64,000 nt of DNA from Cepaea nemoralis (taxonomy: Eukaryota > Mollusca > Gastropoda > Stylommatophora > Helicidae), in NCBI GenBank assembly GCA_014155875.1, contig JACEFZ010012589.1, positions 226,001-290,000 on the forward strand. Direction: 5' to 3'. This document shows positions 44,222 through 55,748 of this stretch, one piece after another. The notes beneath the pieces are model-generated. The model ran no database searches, was not told where the DNA came from, and saw only the letters and a list, made by a program, of their open reading frames with translations. Each line of letters opens with the position of its first letter. The first letter of the stretch is position 1. A program made the position numbers and the translations under genes.

Positions 44222-44830
44222 TGTCAAAGATCTACATAGGAGCTTAGAGAGTTAAGACGGAGCTATACAGAGAACACCAGACAGGAGAGACACGGGCACT
44301 ATATTTAGCTTGATAACAGGACACACTCGTGTCAGCTGAAGAGGTCATGGAGTACTTATGAGCGAGGGTTTCCCAAGAGGATAGGAGACTCGCCTCTCGA
44401 CGAGTAACTGGAGAATACCAGTTACTTTAGTTAACTGACCAAGCGTGCTGGGACTCTACGCACGCAAACTCGCCAGCGCACGAAGGACTGAATGTCCGTA
44501 GTTGAACGCGCAACTAGAAGTGTGGCGCAGACTGGGAAAAGGACGGATAGAGAGCAGACGTGTTCGCTAGGAACCTTATATAGTTTATCGACAATAGTGT
44601 TAGCTAGGCTTTAGATTCCAATTAGTAAATAGTATCATTATTTTCACCTCTTTAATGCATCTGTGAAACATACCATGTTGTTGAATATCAATGAAGTATT
44701 CCGCTCGCAGAGCTTGTTTGTAATCAGCTCTAAATAAAAATGTATCCTTTTGCAAATCACATGAGTTATTGATTCGTGTCGTGCAAAAGTAGGGTGTCCT
44801 GAATTACCTGTCGCAAGTAAGTTGCTGACA
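44222..44830 (+). repeat. Solo LTR, 609 bp, with 5-bp TSD
   Basis: Starts TGTCAAAGATC and ends AGTTGCTGACA. CTGAC is duplicated at 44217-44221 and 44831-44835. Removing LTR and one copy restores the LINE-C reading A-P-G-P-D-S-I-P. It has a TATATA box at about 44577 and AATAAA at 44733-44738, giving plus orientation. Such solo LTRs arise by recombination between the two LTRs of a full element. Confidence 0.88.
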
Positions 44831-44835
44831 CTGAC

Positions 44836-46560
44836 TCCATCCCAGCAGAGATATACAAGGCAGGTGGGCCGGTCCTAACAGAGCAGCTTCACCAAGTCTT
44901 TACAAACATATGGGTGAACGAGACCATGCCACAAGATTTCAAGGACGCGTCAATAGTCCACCTTTACAAACGTAAAGGAAACCGCCAATCCTGTGACAAC
45001 CACCGAGGCATCTCCTTGCTTTCAATTGCAGGGAAGATACTCGCCAGAATTCTTCTCAATCGCCTCACAGCCCATCTCTATCAAGGTCTTCTTCCTGAGA
45101 GTCAGCGTGGCTTCAGAAAAGAACGTGGAACTGTTGACATGATTTTCGCTGCAAGGCAGCTGCAAGAGAAATGTCAGGAATAGAACTGCGAAATGTTCTC
45201 CACTTTCATTGACCTTACCAAGGCTTTTGATACAGTCAGCAGAGAAGGACTGTGGAAGATTATGGCAAAATATGGCTGTCCACGAAAGTTTGTCCAAATA
45301 GTGCGGCTATTTCATGATGGCATGCAGGCAAGAGTACAGGAAAATGGCGAACTGTCTGAGCCCTTTTCTGTCACCAATGGAGTGAAGCAAGGATGTGTCC
45401 TGGCACCAACACTGTTCAGCCTCATGTTTTCAGCCATGCTGATGAATGCCTTCGAGAACGACGATATTGGAATAGACATCAACTACCGTATGGATGGAAA
45501 GTTATTCAATCACAGAAGGCTGAAAGCTAAAACCAAAATTAACAGCGACACCGTCAGAGAGCTCCTGTTTGCTGATGATTGCTCTCTGTACGCCAACTCA
45601 GAGGCGGACATGCAACGTAATGTTTCAGCTTTCTCACATGCCTGTGCCAACTTTGGGCTCACTATCAACTTAGAGAAGACTGTAGTTATGTACCAGCCAG
45701 CTCCAGGGAACAATCACACTGTGCCGAATATCAAAGTGAATGATCATAAACTAAGTGTTGTGGACAAATTCACCTATCTTGACAGCACTGTGTCACAAGC
45801 TGCCACAATTGATGACGAAGTGAATGCAAGAATCTCCAAGGCCAGTGCGGCCTTTGGCAGACTGTACAAGTATGTATGGGACAGAACTGGAATAAGCCTG
45901 CAAACAAAGCTAAAAGTCTACAAAGCAGTTGTATTATCCACACTGCTATATGCTTGTGAAACCTGGACTGTTTATCAGCGACACGCTAGGAAATTAAACC
46001 ACTTCCACACAGTCTGCCTAAGGAAGCTACTGAAGATTAAATGGCAAGACAAGATTCCAGACACTGAAGTCCTAGAAAGAGCATCCATGCCCAGTATCCA
46101 TACTCTACTGATGAAGAATCAGATTCGCTGGGCTGGTCACTTGACTCACATGCCAGATCACAGGCTCCCTAAACGAATTTTTTACAGCGAACTGCGTTGT
46201 GGTAAACGCTCCCAAGGTGGCCAGAGGAAACGCTTTAAAGACACTCTGAAAATTTCACTGAAGGCTTTTGGAATTCATCATAACACCCGGGAGGCTGCAG
46301 CCAGAGACCGAAATTCGTGGCGTGCATCATTACACAAGGGTGCAGTCATATGTGAGGCAACCAGGACTGCAAGAGCTGTGAAGAAAAGGCAGGACAGAAA
46401 AATCACTACAGGAAATCCTCCTCCAGAAACATCAAGCATTCCTTGCCCACATTGTCAAAGAACATTTCGAGCCAAAATAGGCCTTATCAGCCATCTTAGA
46501 ACCCACGGCTCCATACCTTCAACCCCACTGGATGAAATGAATGGTCATCGTCATTCTTGA
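44836..46560 (+). pseudogene. LINE-C reverse transcriptase and C-terminal finger
   Basis: Begins SIPAEIYKAGGPVLTEQL; DNHRGISLLSIAGKILARIL; a TAG at 45181; then a 455-residue frame with FIDLTKAFDTVSREGLWKIM, NGVKQGCVLAPTLFSLMFSA, the catalytic LLFADDCSLYANS, the thumb motif FTYLDSTVSQ, VLSTLLYACETWTVYQRH and IRWAGHLTHMPDHRLPKR. It ends with CPHCQRTF...HLRTH, a C2H2-like finger (46444-46506) common in this LINE type. RT copies the element RNA into DNA. Only the one stop codon and nested insertions break it in this half, so it is fairly young. Confidence 0.9.
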
Positions 46561-46629
46561 TGGACAAACAACATAGTTACTTTACTGTCATACAACACGA
46601 TCCTTGAGGGACCCCGACTATGTCTGCCT

Positions 46630-46917
46630 TATCATGCGCCAATATTCAAGACAGATGGTTTGCTGGGTTTCTATGGATCTTTATCACAAGAATCATTTCC
46701 AAACTTGAATAACTTTGCAGCTAAACTTTTATCATTGTTTGGATCAACATACATTTGCGAACAAGCATTCTCTTTCTTGAAGATCAAAAAATCTAAGAAT
46801 AGATCTTTATTGTCGGACTGCAACTTGCATGCTGTCATGCGAATCTCAACAAGTAAACATTCTCCATATTTCAAGAATATTGTAAAACAGTGCAAGCAGT
46901 TACATACATCTCATTAG
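46630..46917 (+). pseudogene. hAT transposase C-terminal dimerisation domain fragment
   Basis: An 85-residue frame reads FPNLNNFAAKLLSLFGSTYI, CEQAFSFLKIKKSKNRSLLS and HAVMRISTSKHSPYFKNIVK, the hATC dimerisation region (FGSTYxCEQxFSxMKxxKSKxRxxLxDxxLxxxLRI) as in GTF2IRD2/ZBED-type hAT copies. Catalytic parts are absent. It follows the LINE-C end by less than 100 bp. Confidence 0.85.
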
Positions 46918-47190
46918 AAATCAACAACTGTAGTGACAATGTAGTCGCTGTGTGTCTAAATTAAAGCCATTGATAGATAATAAAGAATATTTATTATAAT
47001 AACAAGTTGTAAAATCGTGTTAACAAATTAGTAAAAGTTGTTGCCCATATTGTCAAATATAATGTATAAGTATATAAGTAAAATAACATTGCAATCAGTA
47101 TTTATTTATACTGCTTAATAACCTATAAATAATTAATAATTACTTATTGTGATAGGTTGCTGTAAGCAAAATGGACATTTTATACAATAC
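46918..47190. other. AT-rich spacer
   Basis: Possible 3' end of the hAT fragment; no terminal inverted repeat identified. Confidence 0.35.
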
Positions 47191-47191
47191 T

Positions 47192-47303
47192 AGCTGAACC
47201 GGCCCGGCTTCGCCCAGACCCTGGTGGGGAGCATCTCATTTAATTCATATAAGTAGTCATATAAGCTCCCGTTCCCGTTCCCGACTATCTATCTATCTAT
47301 CTA

Positions 47304-47342
<39 letters not shown>

Positions 47343-48487
47343 GACCCGGCCCGGCTTCGCTCAGACCTTGGTGGAGAGCATCTCATTTAATTCATATAAG
47401 TAGTCATATAAGCTCCCGTTCCCGTTCCCGACTATCTACTGTCTGTCTGTCTGTCTATTATTAGAAAGAGCACTTGAAAGATCTTTACATCTTCCCCCAA
47501 CTTTTAACTTGGGTAAATGGAGTGTCTCATTTAATTCATATTCGGCCCCTGCTCCCGTTCCCGTTCCCAAAAAAGACGACCCGGCCCGGCTTCACCCAGT
47601 CCCTGGTGGGGAGCATATCATTTAATTCATATTCGGCGGAGGGAGGAGGAGGGAGGAGGAGACAGGAGGAGGAGTTAGGAGTAGGAGGGAGGAGGAGGGA
47701 TTAGGAGGAGGAGGAACGAGGAGGAGGGAGGAGGAGGTAGGAGGAGGAAGAGGGAGGAGGAGGGAGAAGGAGGAGGGAGAAGGAGGAGGGAGGAGGAGGA
47801 AGAGGGAGGAGGAGGAAGGAGGAAGAGGGAGGAGGAGGGAGACGGAGGAGGAGGAAGTAGGAGAAGGAGGAGAGAGGGGGAGGAGGCGGTGGGAGAAGGA
47901 TGAAGGAGGAGGAGGGAGGAGGAAGAGGGAGAAGGAGGAGGAAGGAGGAGGGGGAGGATGAGGAGGGGGAGGAGGGAGGTGGATGGAGGAGGAGATAGAG
48001 GGAGGAGGGAGGATGGAGGAGGAGGAGAAGGGAGGAGGAAGGAGGAGGGGAAGGGGGAAGAGGGAGGAGGAGGGATGAGGGGGAGGGGGAGGAGAGAGGA
48101 GGAGTAGGGAGGAGGAGGGATTAGGAGGAGGAGAGCAAGGAGGAGGGAGGAAGAGGGAGGAGGGGTAGGAGGAGGAGGAGGATTATAACGCATATGCCTG
48201 TAGATAACTGCAGCGAAAAGGTCCACCTATTTGAGAAATATGCAACAACTTTAAATATATAGCAATTCTATTAGAATTTATGTCCCCTCGCTATATATAC
48301 ATTATAATGTAAATTAAATATTAAATAATGATAAGAAAATATGTTTGTACACTAAAAAACTATGACAGTTGGCAGTACGGGAATAATTAGAAGACGTGTA
48401 GAAAATTTCATCTCAATCGGATGGACCGTTCGCGAACGCATAAAGGACATACATACAGACAGACGGAGATTGCCTTTTATATATTAC
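47192..48487 (+). repeat. T-repeat copy 1
   Basis: Head actagctgaaccggcccggc ttcgcccagaccctgg with catctcatttaattcata, itself repeated two to three times with (CTGT)n between; then agaaagagcacttgaaagat; then a GGA array (47636-48180); then ggattataacgcatatgcct and a tail with atttcatctcaatcggatgg, accgttcgcgaacgcataaa, ending in a TTTTATATATTA run. The next copy starts at once. The tail type is shared by many invertebrate non-autonomous repeats; the class is not clear to me. Confidence 0.8.
47636..48182 (+). repeat. GGA-rich array 1
   Basis: About 545 bp of almost pure purine (gga, ggga, aga) on the plus strand. The complementary SLLLPPPSS frame is not a gene. Confidence 0.97.
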
Positions 48488-48933
48488 TAGCTGACCCGGC
48501 CCGGCTTCGCCCAGACCCTGGTGGGGAGCATCTCATTTAATTCATATAAGTAGTCATATAAGTTCTCGTTCCCGTTACCGACTATCTGTCTGTCTGTCTC
48601 TCTATCTGTCTGTCTGTCTGTCTGTCTGACCCGGCCCGGCTTCGCCCAGACCCTGATGAGGAGCATCTCATTTAATTCATATAAGTAGTCATATAAGTTC
48701 CCGTTCCCGACTATCTATCTGTCTGTCTGTCTGACCCGGCCCGGCATCGCCCAACTCCTGGTGGGGAGCATCTCATTTAATTCATGTAAGTAGTCATATA
48801 CGTTCCCGTTCCCGACTGTCTGTCTGTCTGTCTATCTATCTATCTGTCTGTCTGTCTGATCCGGCCCAGCCCATGGTGGAGAGCATCTCATTTAAATCAC
48901 ATAAGTAGTAATATAAGATCCCGTTCCCGACTA

Positions 48934-48964
<31 letters not shown>

Positions 48965-48969
48965 TGGGT

Positions 48970-50095
48970 AAATGGAGGAGGGAGGAGGAAGAGGGAGGTG
49001 GAGGAGGGAAGAGGAGGAGGGAGGAGGAGGAGACAGGAGGAGTAGGGAGGAATAGGAGGGAGGAGGAGGGATTAGGAGGAGGAGGGAGGAGGAGGAAGAG
49101 GGAGGAGGAGGAGATAGTAGGAGGAGGGAGGAGGCGGAGGGAGAAGGAAGAGGGAGGAGGAAGAGGGAGAAGGAGGAGGGATGAGGGAGGAGGAGGAGGG
49201 AAGAGGAGGAGGGGAGGAGGGGGAAGAGGGAGGAGGAGGAATGTGAAGGGAGGAGGAGGGAGGAGGGAGGAGGTAGAGGGAGGAGGAGGAGGAGGGAGGA
49301 GGAGACAGGAGGAGGAGAGAGGAGGAGGAGGGAGGAGGAGGAGGGAGGATGAGGAGGAAGAGGGAGGAGGAGGAATGTGAAGGGAGAAGGAGGGAGGAGG
49401 TAGAGGGAGGAGAAGGAGGGAGGAGGAGGGAGGAGGAGGAGGAAGGAGGAGGGAGGAAGAAGGAGGAGGATGGATGAGGGGAGGAGGGAGGAGGGGGAGG
49501 AGGAGAAGGGAGGAGGAGGGCGAAGGAGGAAGGAAGAGGAGGGCGAGGAGGTAGGAGGAGGGAGGAGGAGAGGGAAGAGGAGGGAGGAGGAAGAGAGTGG
49601 AGGAGGGAGGAGGAGGAGGGAGGAAGAGATAGGTGGAGAGAGAAGGAGGAGGGAGGAAGAGGAGTAGGGAGGAATAGGAGGGATAAGAAGGGAGAAGGAG
49701 GAGGGAGGAGGAGGGAGGATGATGAGTGAGAAGGAGGCAGGAGGATGAGGGAGGCAGGAGGAGGAGGGAGGAGGAGGAGGGGAGGAGGGGGAAGAGGGAG
49801 GAGGAGGAATGTGAAGGGAGGAGGAGGGAGGAGGGAGGAGGTAGAGGGAGGAGGAGGGAGGAGGAGAGAGGAGGAGGAGAGAGGAGGAGGAGGGAGGAGG
49901 AAGAGAGTGGAGGAGGGAAGAGGAGGGGGGAGGAGGCGGAGGATGGAGGAAGAGGGAGAAAGAAGAGGGAGAAGGAGGAGGGAGGAGGGAGAGGGAGGAG
50001 GTAGAGGGAGGAGGGTGGAGGGAAGAGGTAGAGGGAGGAGGAGGGAGGAGGAGGGGAGGAGGTAGAGGGAGGAGGAGAAGAGAGGAGGAGGGAGT
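48970..50095 (+). repeat. GGA-rich array 2
   Basis: About 1.1 kb of purine-rich array with partly repeated longer blocks (for example aatgtgaagggaggaggagg occurs at about 49230, 49370 and 49805). Minus frames over 400 codons long are by-products. Confidence 0.97.
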
Positions 50096-50214
50096 TCGCC
50101 ATTCCGAATTCATACTCGTCTAGGTTCTGTGATTTCGGTCCTTCCATTGATTGTTCTTCCCTTCTACACGACTGTAGATAACTTCCTTACACATAACAAT
50201 ATGAATTGTTATTG

Positions 50215-50337
50215 ATATTGCCGTGGCATGGAGGCATATATATCAGCAGCAGAGTTGATCCAGAAAACCAAAGACCGAGATCCATTGAGAACCATGAACG
50301 CCTATGCCAGCCGGCACGGCACTTGATGATGATGATG
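50215..50337 (+). mobile_element. RTE-B 3' tail fragment
   Basis: ggcatggaggcatatatatc, agcagcagagttgatccaga, aaccaaagaccgagatc and the end gcacttgatgatgatgatga match 20540-20648. Confidence 0.85.
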
Positions 50338-50638
50338 ATTGCCGTGTGACGATTCTGTGTAGTCACGTCATTTTCTTCACTTTTCCTAGCGTTTTGATTC
50401 GGGGATTCTTTCATCATCATCATCATCATCATCATATATTTACGTACGTATTTAGGGAGGGGGAGGAGGGAGGAGGAGGAAGAAGAAAAAAGAATATGAC
50501 AGTTGGCAGCGCTGGAATGAGAGGAAGGCGTGTAGAAAATTTCATCTCAATCGGATGGGCCGTTCGCGAACGCATAAAGGACGGGCGGAAATACATACAT
50601 TGCATTTTATAGATATAGATAAGACTAGCTGACCCGGA

Positions 50639-51722
50639 AGAGGTGGAATGAGTATATAAGAGAATTATATGAAGGAGAAAGGAAAGAATTAACAGAAGAT
50701 AGTAACTTAGAAGGTCCACCTATTCTGAAAGAAGAAGTCGCTGACGCCATGAAACGTATGAAGAAAGGAAAAACAACTGGGCCAGATGAAATAACAACAG
50801 AAGAATTAGAAGTATTGGGAGAATTTGGAGTAGATATTTTAACCAAAATGTTGAATGATATTTACAGCAGTGGATATTTACCCAGTGATATGCTGAAATC
50901 TGTATTTATAGCTATACCAAAAAGACCAGGAGCAATTGATTGTGAAGATTTTCGTACAATTAACCTTATAAACCATATCACTACGCTTCTACTCAGAATC
51001 ATAATGAGAAGAACCAAAAAGAAAATAAAAATGGAAATTAGTGAAGAACAGTATGGATTTGTGGAAGGAAAGGGCACAAACAATGCAATTTATACATTAC
51101 GGACACTAATAGAAAGGTCAATAGAGAAACAGAGAGACATATATTTGTGCTTCATAGATTATACTAAGGCATTTGATAAAGTAAAACATGATGAACTGAT
51201 TAAAATGTTGGAAGATATCAACACTGATGGAAAAGATTTAAGAATAATAAAGAATATTTACTGGAACCAAGTAGCAGCAATTAAAATGGGAAATAAAGAG
51301 GGTAGTTATGAACAGATAAAGCTAGGAGTACGGCAAGGGTGTGTCTTGTCACCAGATCTTTTCTCCCTGTATAGCGAAGTAATAATGAGAGAGATCAAAG
51401 AGATGCCAGGAATACTAGTTGGAGGTTATAATATAAATAATATACGCTATGCAGATGACACAGTATTGGTGGCGGATAATTCAACAGACCTACAACAATT
51501 ATTAGACGTTGTAGTAACAGAGAGTGCAAGGAAAGGACTATCCTTGAATATCAAGAAAACAGTAACAATGGTAATATCAAAGAAAATGGTGACACCAAAA
51601 TGTGACATAGAAATAGAAGGGAAAATCCTTAACCAAGTTGATAATTTTAGATACCTAGGGGCATTTATAACATCAGATGGAAGATGTACAACAGAGATTA
51701 GGAGCAGAATAGGGCAGGCAAA
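50639..51722 (+). pseudogene. RTE-B reverse transcriptase fragment inside a T-repeat
   Basis: An uninterrupted 331-residue frame from about 50749, with coding sense from 50639. Motifs: KKGKTTGPDEITTEELE, FRTINLINHI, FIDYTKAFDKVKHDELIKML, LGVRQGCVLSPDLFSLYSEV, the catalytic RYADDTVLVAD and YLGAFITSDGRC. It stops being RTE at GQAK where T-repeat sequence resumes. The RT palm is intact, but endonuclease, thumb and C-terminus are absent and both ends are abrupt. It is the best-preserved RTE-B RT in the window. Confidence 0.88.
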
Positions 51723-51799
51723 ATGGGCTTCGCCCAGTTCCTAGTGTGGAGCATCTCATTTAATTCATATAAGTAGTCGTATAAGCTCCCATTCCCGAC

Positions 51800-51830
<31 letters not shown>

Positions 51831-54166
51831 AGGAGGAGGAGGAGGGAGGAGGATGAGGGAGGAGGAGGAGAGAGGAGGAGGAGGGAGGAGGGAGGAGGAG
51901 GGGAGGAGGAGGGAGGAGGAAGAGGGAGGAGGAGCGAGGAAGAGGAAGGAGGAGGGAGAAGGAGGAGGAGGAGAACGCAGGAGGAGGGGGAGGAGGAGGA
52001 AGAGTAGGGAGGAGGAGGAGGGAGGAAGAGGAAGGAGGAGGTAGGAGAAGGGAGGAGGATAAGGGAGGGGGAGGAGAGAGGAGGAGAAGGGAGGAGGAGG
52101 AGGGAGGAGGGAGAAAGAGGAGGGAGGAGGGGAGGAGGAGGAAGAGGGAGGAGGAGCGAGGAGGAGGGGAGGAGAAGGAGGAAGAGGAAGGAGGAGGGAG
52201 AAGGAGGAGGAGGAGAACGCAGGAGGAGGGGGAGGAGGAGGAAGAGTAGGGAGGAGGAGGAGGGAGGAAGAGGGAGTGGGAGGAGGAGGAGGGAGGAGGG
52301 AGAAGGAGGGGGAGGAGGTGGAGGAGAAGGAGGAGGGAGGAAGAAGGAGGAGGAGGGGTGTGGATGGAGGAGTAGGAGGGAGGCGGTAGAGGGAGGAGGA
52401 GGAGAGAGGAGGAGGGGGAGGGAGGAGGAGAAGGGAGGAGGAGAGGGAGGAGGAGGGGGGAGAATGGAGGAGGAGGAGGAGGGAGGAAGAGGGAGGAGAA
52501 GGAGGAGGGATGAGGGGGAGGAGGGAGGAAAAGGGAGGAGGAGGAGAGAGGAGGAAAAGGGAGGAGGAGGGCGGAGGAGGAAGGAAGAGGAGTGATTAGG
52601 AGGAGGAAGAGGGAGGAGGAGGAGGAAGGAGGGGAGCGAGGAGGAGGAGGAGGGCGAGGAGGAGGGAGGAGGAGGAAGAGGGTGGAGGAGCGAGAAGGAG
52701 GGGGAGGAGGAGGAGAAAGAGAGAGGAGGAGGGAGAAGGAGGAAGAGGAGGGGGAGGAGGAGGAAGAGGAAGAGGAGGGAGGAGGAGAGGGAGGAGGAGG
52801 GAGAGTGAGGAGGAGGGAGGGGGAGGGAGGAGGAGGTAGGAGGAGGAGGAAGAGGAAGGAGGAGGGAGGAGGAGGAGGAGAGGAGGGAGGAGGATAAGGG
52901 AGGGGGAGGAGAGAGGAGGAGGAGGGAGGAGGAGGGAGGAGGAGGGAGAAAGAGGAGTGAGGAGGGGAGGAGGAGAAACAGGGAGGGAGGAGGAGCGAGG
53001 AGGAAGGGGAGGAGGAGGAGGAAGAGGGAGGAGGAGGGAGAACGCAGGAGGAGGAGGGGGAGGAGGAGGGGGAGAAGGAGGAGGAGGGAAGAGGAGAGGG
53101 AGGAGGAGGGAGAGGGAGGAGGAAGGAGAGAGGAGGAGGGAGGAGGAGGGAGGGGGAGGGAGGAAGAGGAGTGATTAGGAGGAGGAAGAGGGAGGATGAG
53201 GAGGAAGGAGGGGAGCGAGGAGGAGGAGGAGGGCGAGGAGGAGGGAGGAGGAGGAAGAGGGAGGAGGAGCGAGAAGGAGGGGGAGGAGGAGGAGGAGAAA
53301 GAGAGGAGGAGGGAGAAGGAGGAGGAGGGTGGAGGAGGAGGAAGAGGAGGAGGAGGGAGGAGGAGAGGGAGGAGGAGATGGAGGAGGAGGGAGAGTGAGG
53401 AGGAGGTAGGAGGAGGGAGGAGGAGGAAGAGGAAGGAGGAGGGAGGAGAAGGAGGGAGGAGGAATAAGGGAGGGGGAGGACGAGAGGAGGAGGAGGGAGG
53501 AGAAGGTTTGAGGAGGAGGGAGGAGGAGGGAGAAAGAGGAGTGAGGAGGGGAGGAGGAGGAACAGGGAGGAGGAGGGAAGAGGAGCGAGGAGGAGAGGAG
53601 GAGGAGGAAGAGGGAGGAGGAGGGAGAACGCAGGATGAGGAGGGGGAGGAGGAGGGGAGGAGGGAGGGAAGAGGAGAGGGAGGAGGAGGGAGAGGGAGGA
53701 TGAGGAGAGAGGAGGAGGGAGGAGGAGGGAGGGGAGGGAGGAAGAGGGAGAAGGAGGAGGGAGAAAAAAGGGGGATGTGGAGAAGGGGGAGGAGGATGAA
53801 GAGGGAGGATGAGGAGGAGGAAGAGGGAGGAGGAGGAGGAGGGATGTGGAGGGAGGAGGTAGAGGGAGGAGGTAGATGGAGGAGGGAGGAGGAGAGAGGA
53901 GGAGGGGGAGGGAGGAGAAGAAGGAGGAGGAGAAGGTAGGAGGAGGGATGAGGATGAGGGAGTAGGAGAGGGAGGAGGAGAGGGAGGAGGAGGGAGGAGG
54001 AGGGGGAGAAGAAAGGATTAGGGAGGAGGGAGGAAGAGGGAGGAGAAGGAGGAGGGGGGAGAAGGAGGGATGAAAGGGAGGAGGAGGGAGGAGGAGGAGA
54101 GAGGAGGAAAAGGGAGGAGGAGGTCGGAGGAGGAAGGAAGAGGAGTGATTAGGAGGAGGAAGAGGG
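51831..54166 (+). repeat. GGA-rich array 3 (largest)
   Basis: About 2.3 kb of purine-rich array. Longer blocks repeat inside: a stretch with acgcaggaggagggggagga recurs near 51975, 52217, 53045 and 53630, and gagtgattaggaggaggaag near 52590, 53168 and 54142, indicating block duplications of several hundred bases. Confidence 0.97.
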
Positions 54167-54196
54167 ACTTACAATCAGACAGACAGACGGAGATTC

Positions 54197-54197
54197 T

Positions 54198-54295
<98 letters not shown>

Positions 54296-54296
54296 C
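54197..54296. repeat. (TA)n microsatellite
   Basis: About 95 bp of TA repeats between the T-repeat tail and the RTE-A 3' end. Confidence 0.97.
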
Positions 54297-54370
54297 CATC
54301 CATCATGTGCCATGCCGGTAATCGTGGGCGGTCATGTTCTGCCATCTCACTCGATCACCAGAGTCGTGGA

Positions 54371-55748
54371 TCAGCTCCGTGTTTCTGTCTCGACCATGCC
54401 ACAAGGCCAAGCCATCCAGGTACTTCTAGGTCTTCCCCTTGGTCTGTTATCCTCGATCTTACCAGTTGTCACCAAATTCTCCAATCCATTTCTTCTCATA
54501 ACATGCCCAAAAAATTTTGACTGTCTACGTCTAATTTCTCTAATCAATTTACGATCTTCATTTGTTTCTTGAAGGACTTGTTCATTGGTCTTTCTGGCTG
54601 TCCATGGTATTCTTTGCATTTTCCTCAGAAACCACATCTCTACAGCCATCAGATGTTTTTCAGCTTGACTGCTCATTGTCCACGCTTCACATCCATACAA
54701 AAGTACAGGTTCAATGTAGCATCTCAACACTCTTTTTCTCGTTTCAATTGACATCTTTTTATTGGTCAATATGTTTTTCATCTTGCTAAAGGCTACTTTT
54801 GCCATGGCGATTCTTGTTCTAATCTCTTCAAGGCATCTCCCATCAGATGTTATTACTGTTTCCGAGATAATTGTACCTGCTCACTTGTTGAAGAATATTC
54901 CCATTTACTTGTATATTACATTGTGGTATTTCGTCCTTCCTAGTGACGACCATAATCTGTGTCTTTTTACAATTTAATTCTAACCCTAGTTGTTCACTGT
55001 GTGTAACAATCGCATCTACTAAATTTTGCAGGTCCTGTTCATTGTCTGCAATCAAGACTGTATCATCTGCATATCTAATGTTATTGATGCATCGTCCCCC
55101 AATGTTGATTCCTTCCATATCTTCAATATTTCTGAAAATACTTTCACTGTACAGGGAAAACAGATCTGGAGACATTACACATCCTGTCTCACACCCCTTT
55201 TAATAGGCTGATATTGGCTTACTTCATTATCAACTCTTATGGCAGCTTGTTGTTTCCAATATATGTTTTTTACAAGTCTAAGATCTTTTCCATCAATTTG
55301 TAGATCTTCAAGCATCCTTATCATGTTGACATGTCTCACTTTATCAAAAGCCTATGTGTAGTCAATAAAGCAAAGGTGTAGATCTTTGTTTACTTCTATA
55401 GAACGTTCGATTATGTTTCTCAGTATATACACAGCATTTACTGTACCCTTGCCTTTTACAAACTCACATTGTTCTTCTCCTATTTTAGGTTGTATTTTCT
55501 TTCTAACTTAAAAAATCTTCGTGATGTGACTCATTATACTAATTGTTCGATGTTGATCACATTCCAAGGCTCCTGATTTCTTTGGGATTGCAATAAATAC
55601 AGAATTACATAACTCCTGAGGTATATTTCCAGTATCATATATTGTATTAAGCAGACTGGTAACTTGATCTATTCCATATTCTTCTAAAGCATTAATCATT
55701 TCTGTTGTGACGCTGTCTGAACCGGGGGTCTTGCCAGATTTCATATGG
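54371..55748 (-). pseudogene. RTE-A reverse transcriptase and C-terminus
   Basis: Minus frames: MKSGKTPGSDSVTTEMINA (start of RT), NSVFIAIPKKSGALECDQHR, a region with frameshifts, MSPDLFSLYSESIFRNIEDM, the catalytic RYADDTVLIADNE, then KMKNILTNKKMSIETRKRVL, VLLYGCEAWTMSSQAEKHL, FFGHVMRRNGLENLVTTGKI. Compared with 21925-23668 it is the same family. Several frameshifts and a short deletion near 55505 make it non-functional. Confidence 0.88.

Larger units (their letters stand above)
38835..46600 (+). mobile_element. LINE-C, near full-length non-LTR retrotransposon with two nested insertions
   Basis: From a 5' untranslated part (about 38835-39590) through an endonuclease (39590-40440), linker (40440-40965), RT (44103-46300) to a C-terminal finger (46444-46506). 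It is split by a 3137-bp element (40966-44102) and a 609-bp solo LTR (44222-44830). Without them it is about 4.0 kb, a normal size for a single-ORF LINE. Clade is not assigned; the C-terminal C2H2-like finger and APE endonuclease exclude R2-type elements. Frameshifts and a stop (TAG 45181) show it is dead. Confidence 0.88.
48488..50632 (+). repeat. T-repeat copy 2
   Basis: Four head units (48490, 48626, 48733, 48858), a GGA array (48970-50095), an interposed RTE-B 3' fragment (50215-50335), and the T-repeat tail (50490-50632). Confidence 0.78.
50627..54196 (+). repeat. T-repeat copy 3, head interrupted by RTE-B
   Basis: actagctgacccgg at 50627-50638, then an RTE-B fragment, then ggcttcgcccagttcctagt at 51723, a (CTGT)n run, a GGA array (51831-54166), and a partial tail (cagacagacggagattctct, 54175-54195) ending in (TA)n. 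Confidence 0.75.

Noticed and set aside
48836..50147. Minus-strand open frames of more than 400 codons rich in S, L and P
   Set aside because: They are the complement of GGA arrays, where stops are rare in every frame. No domain, no start context, and composition follows the repeat unit.
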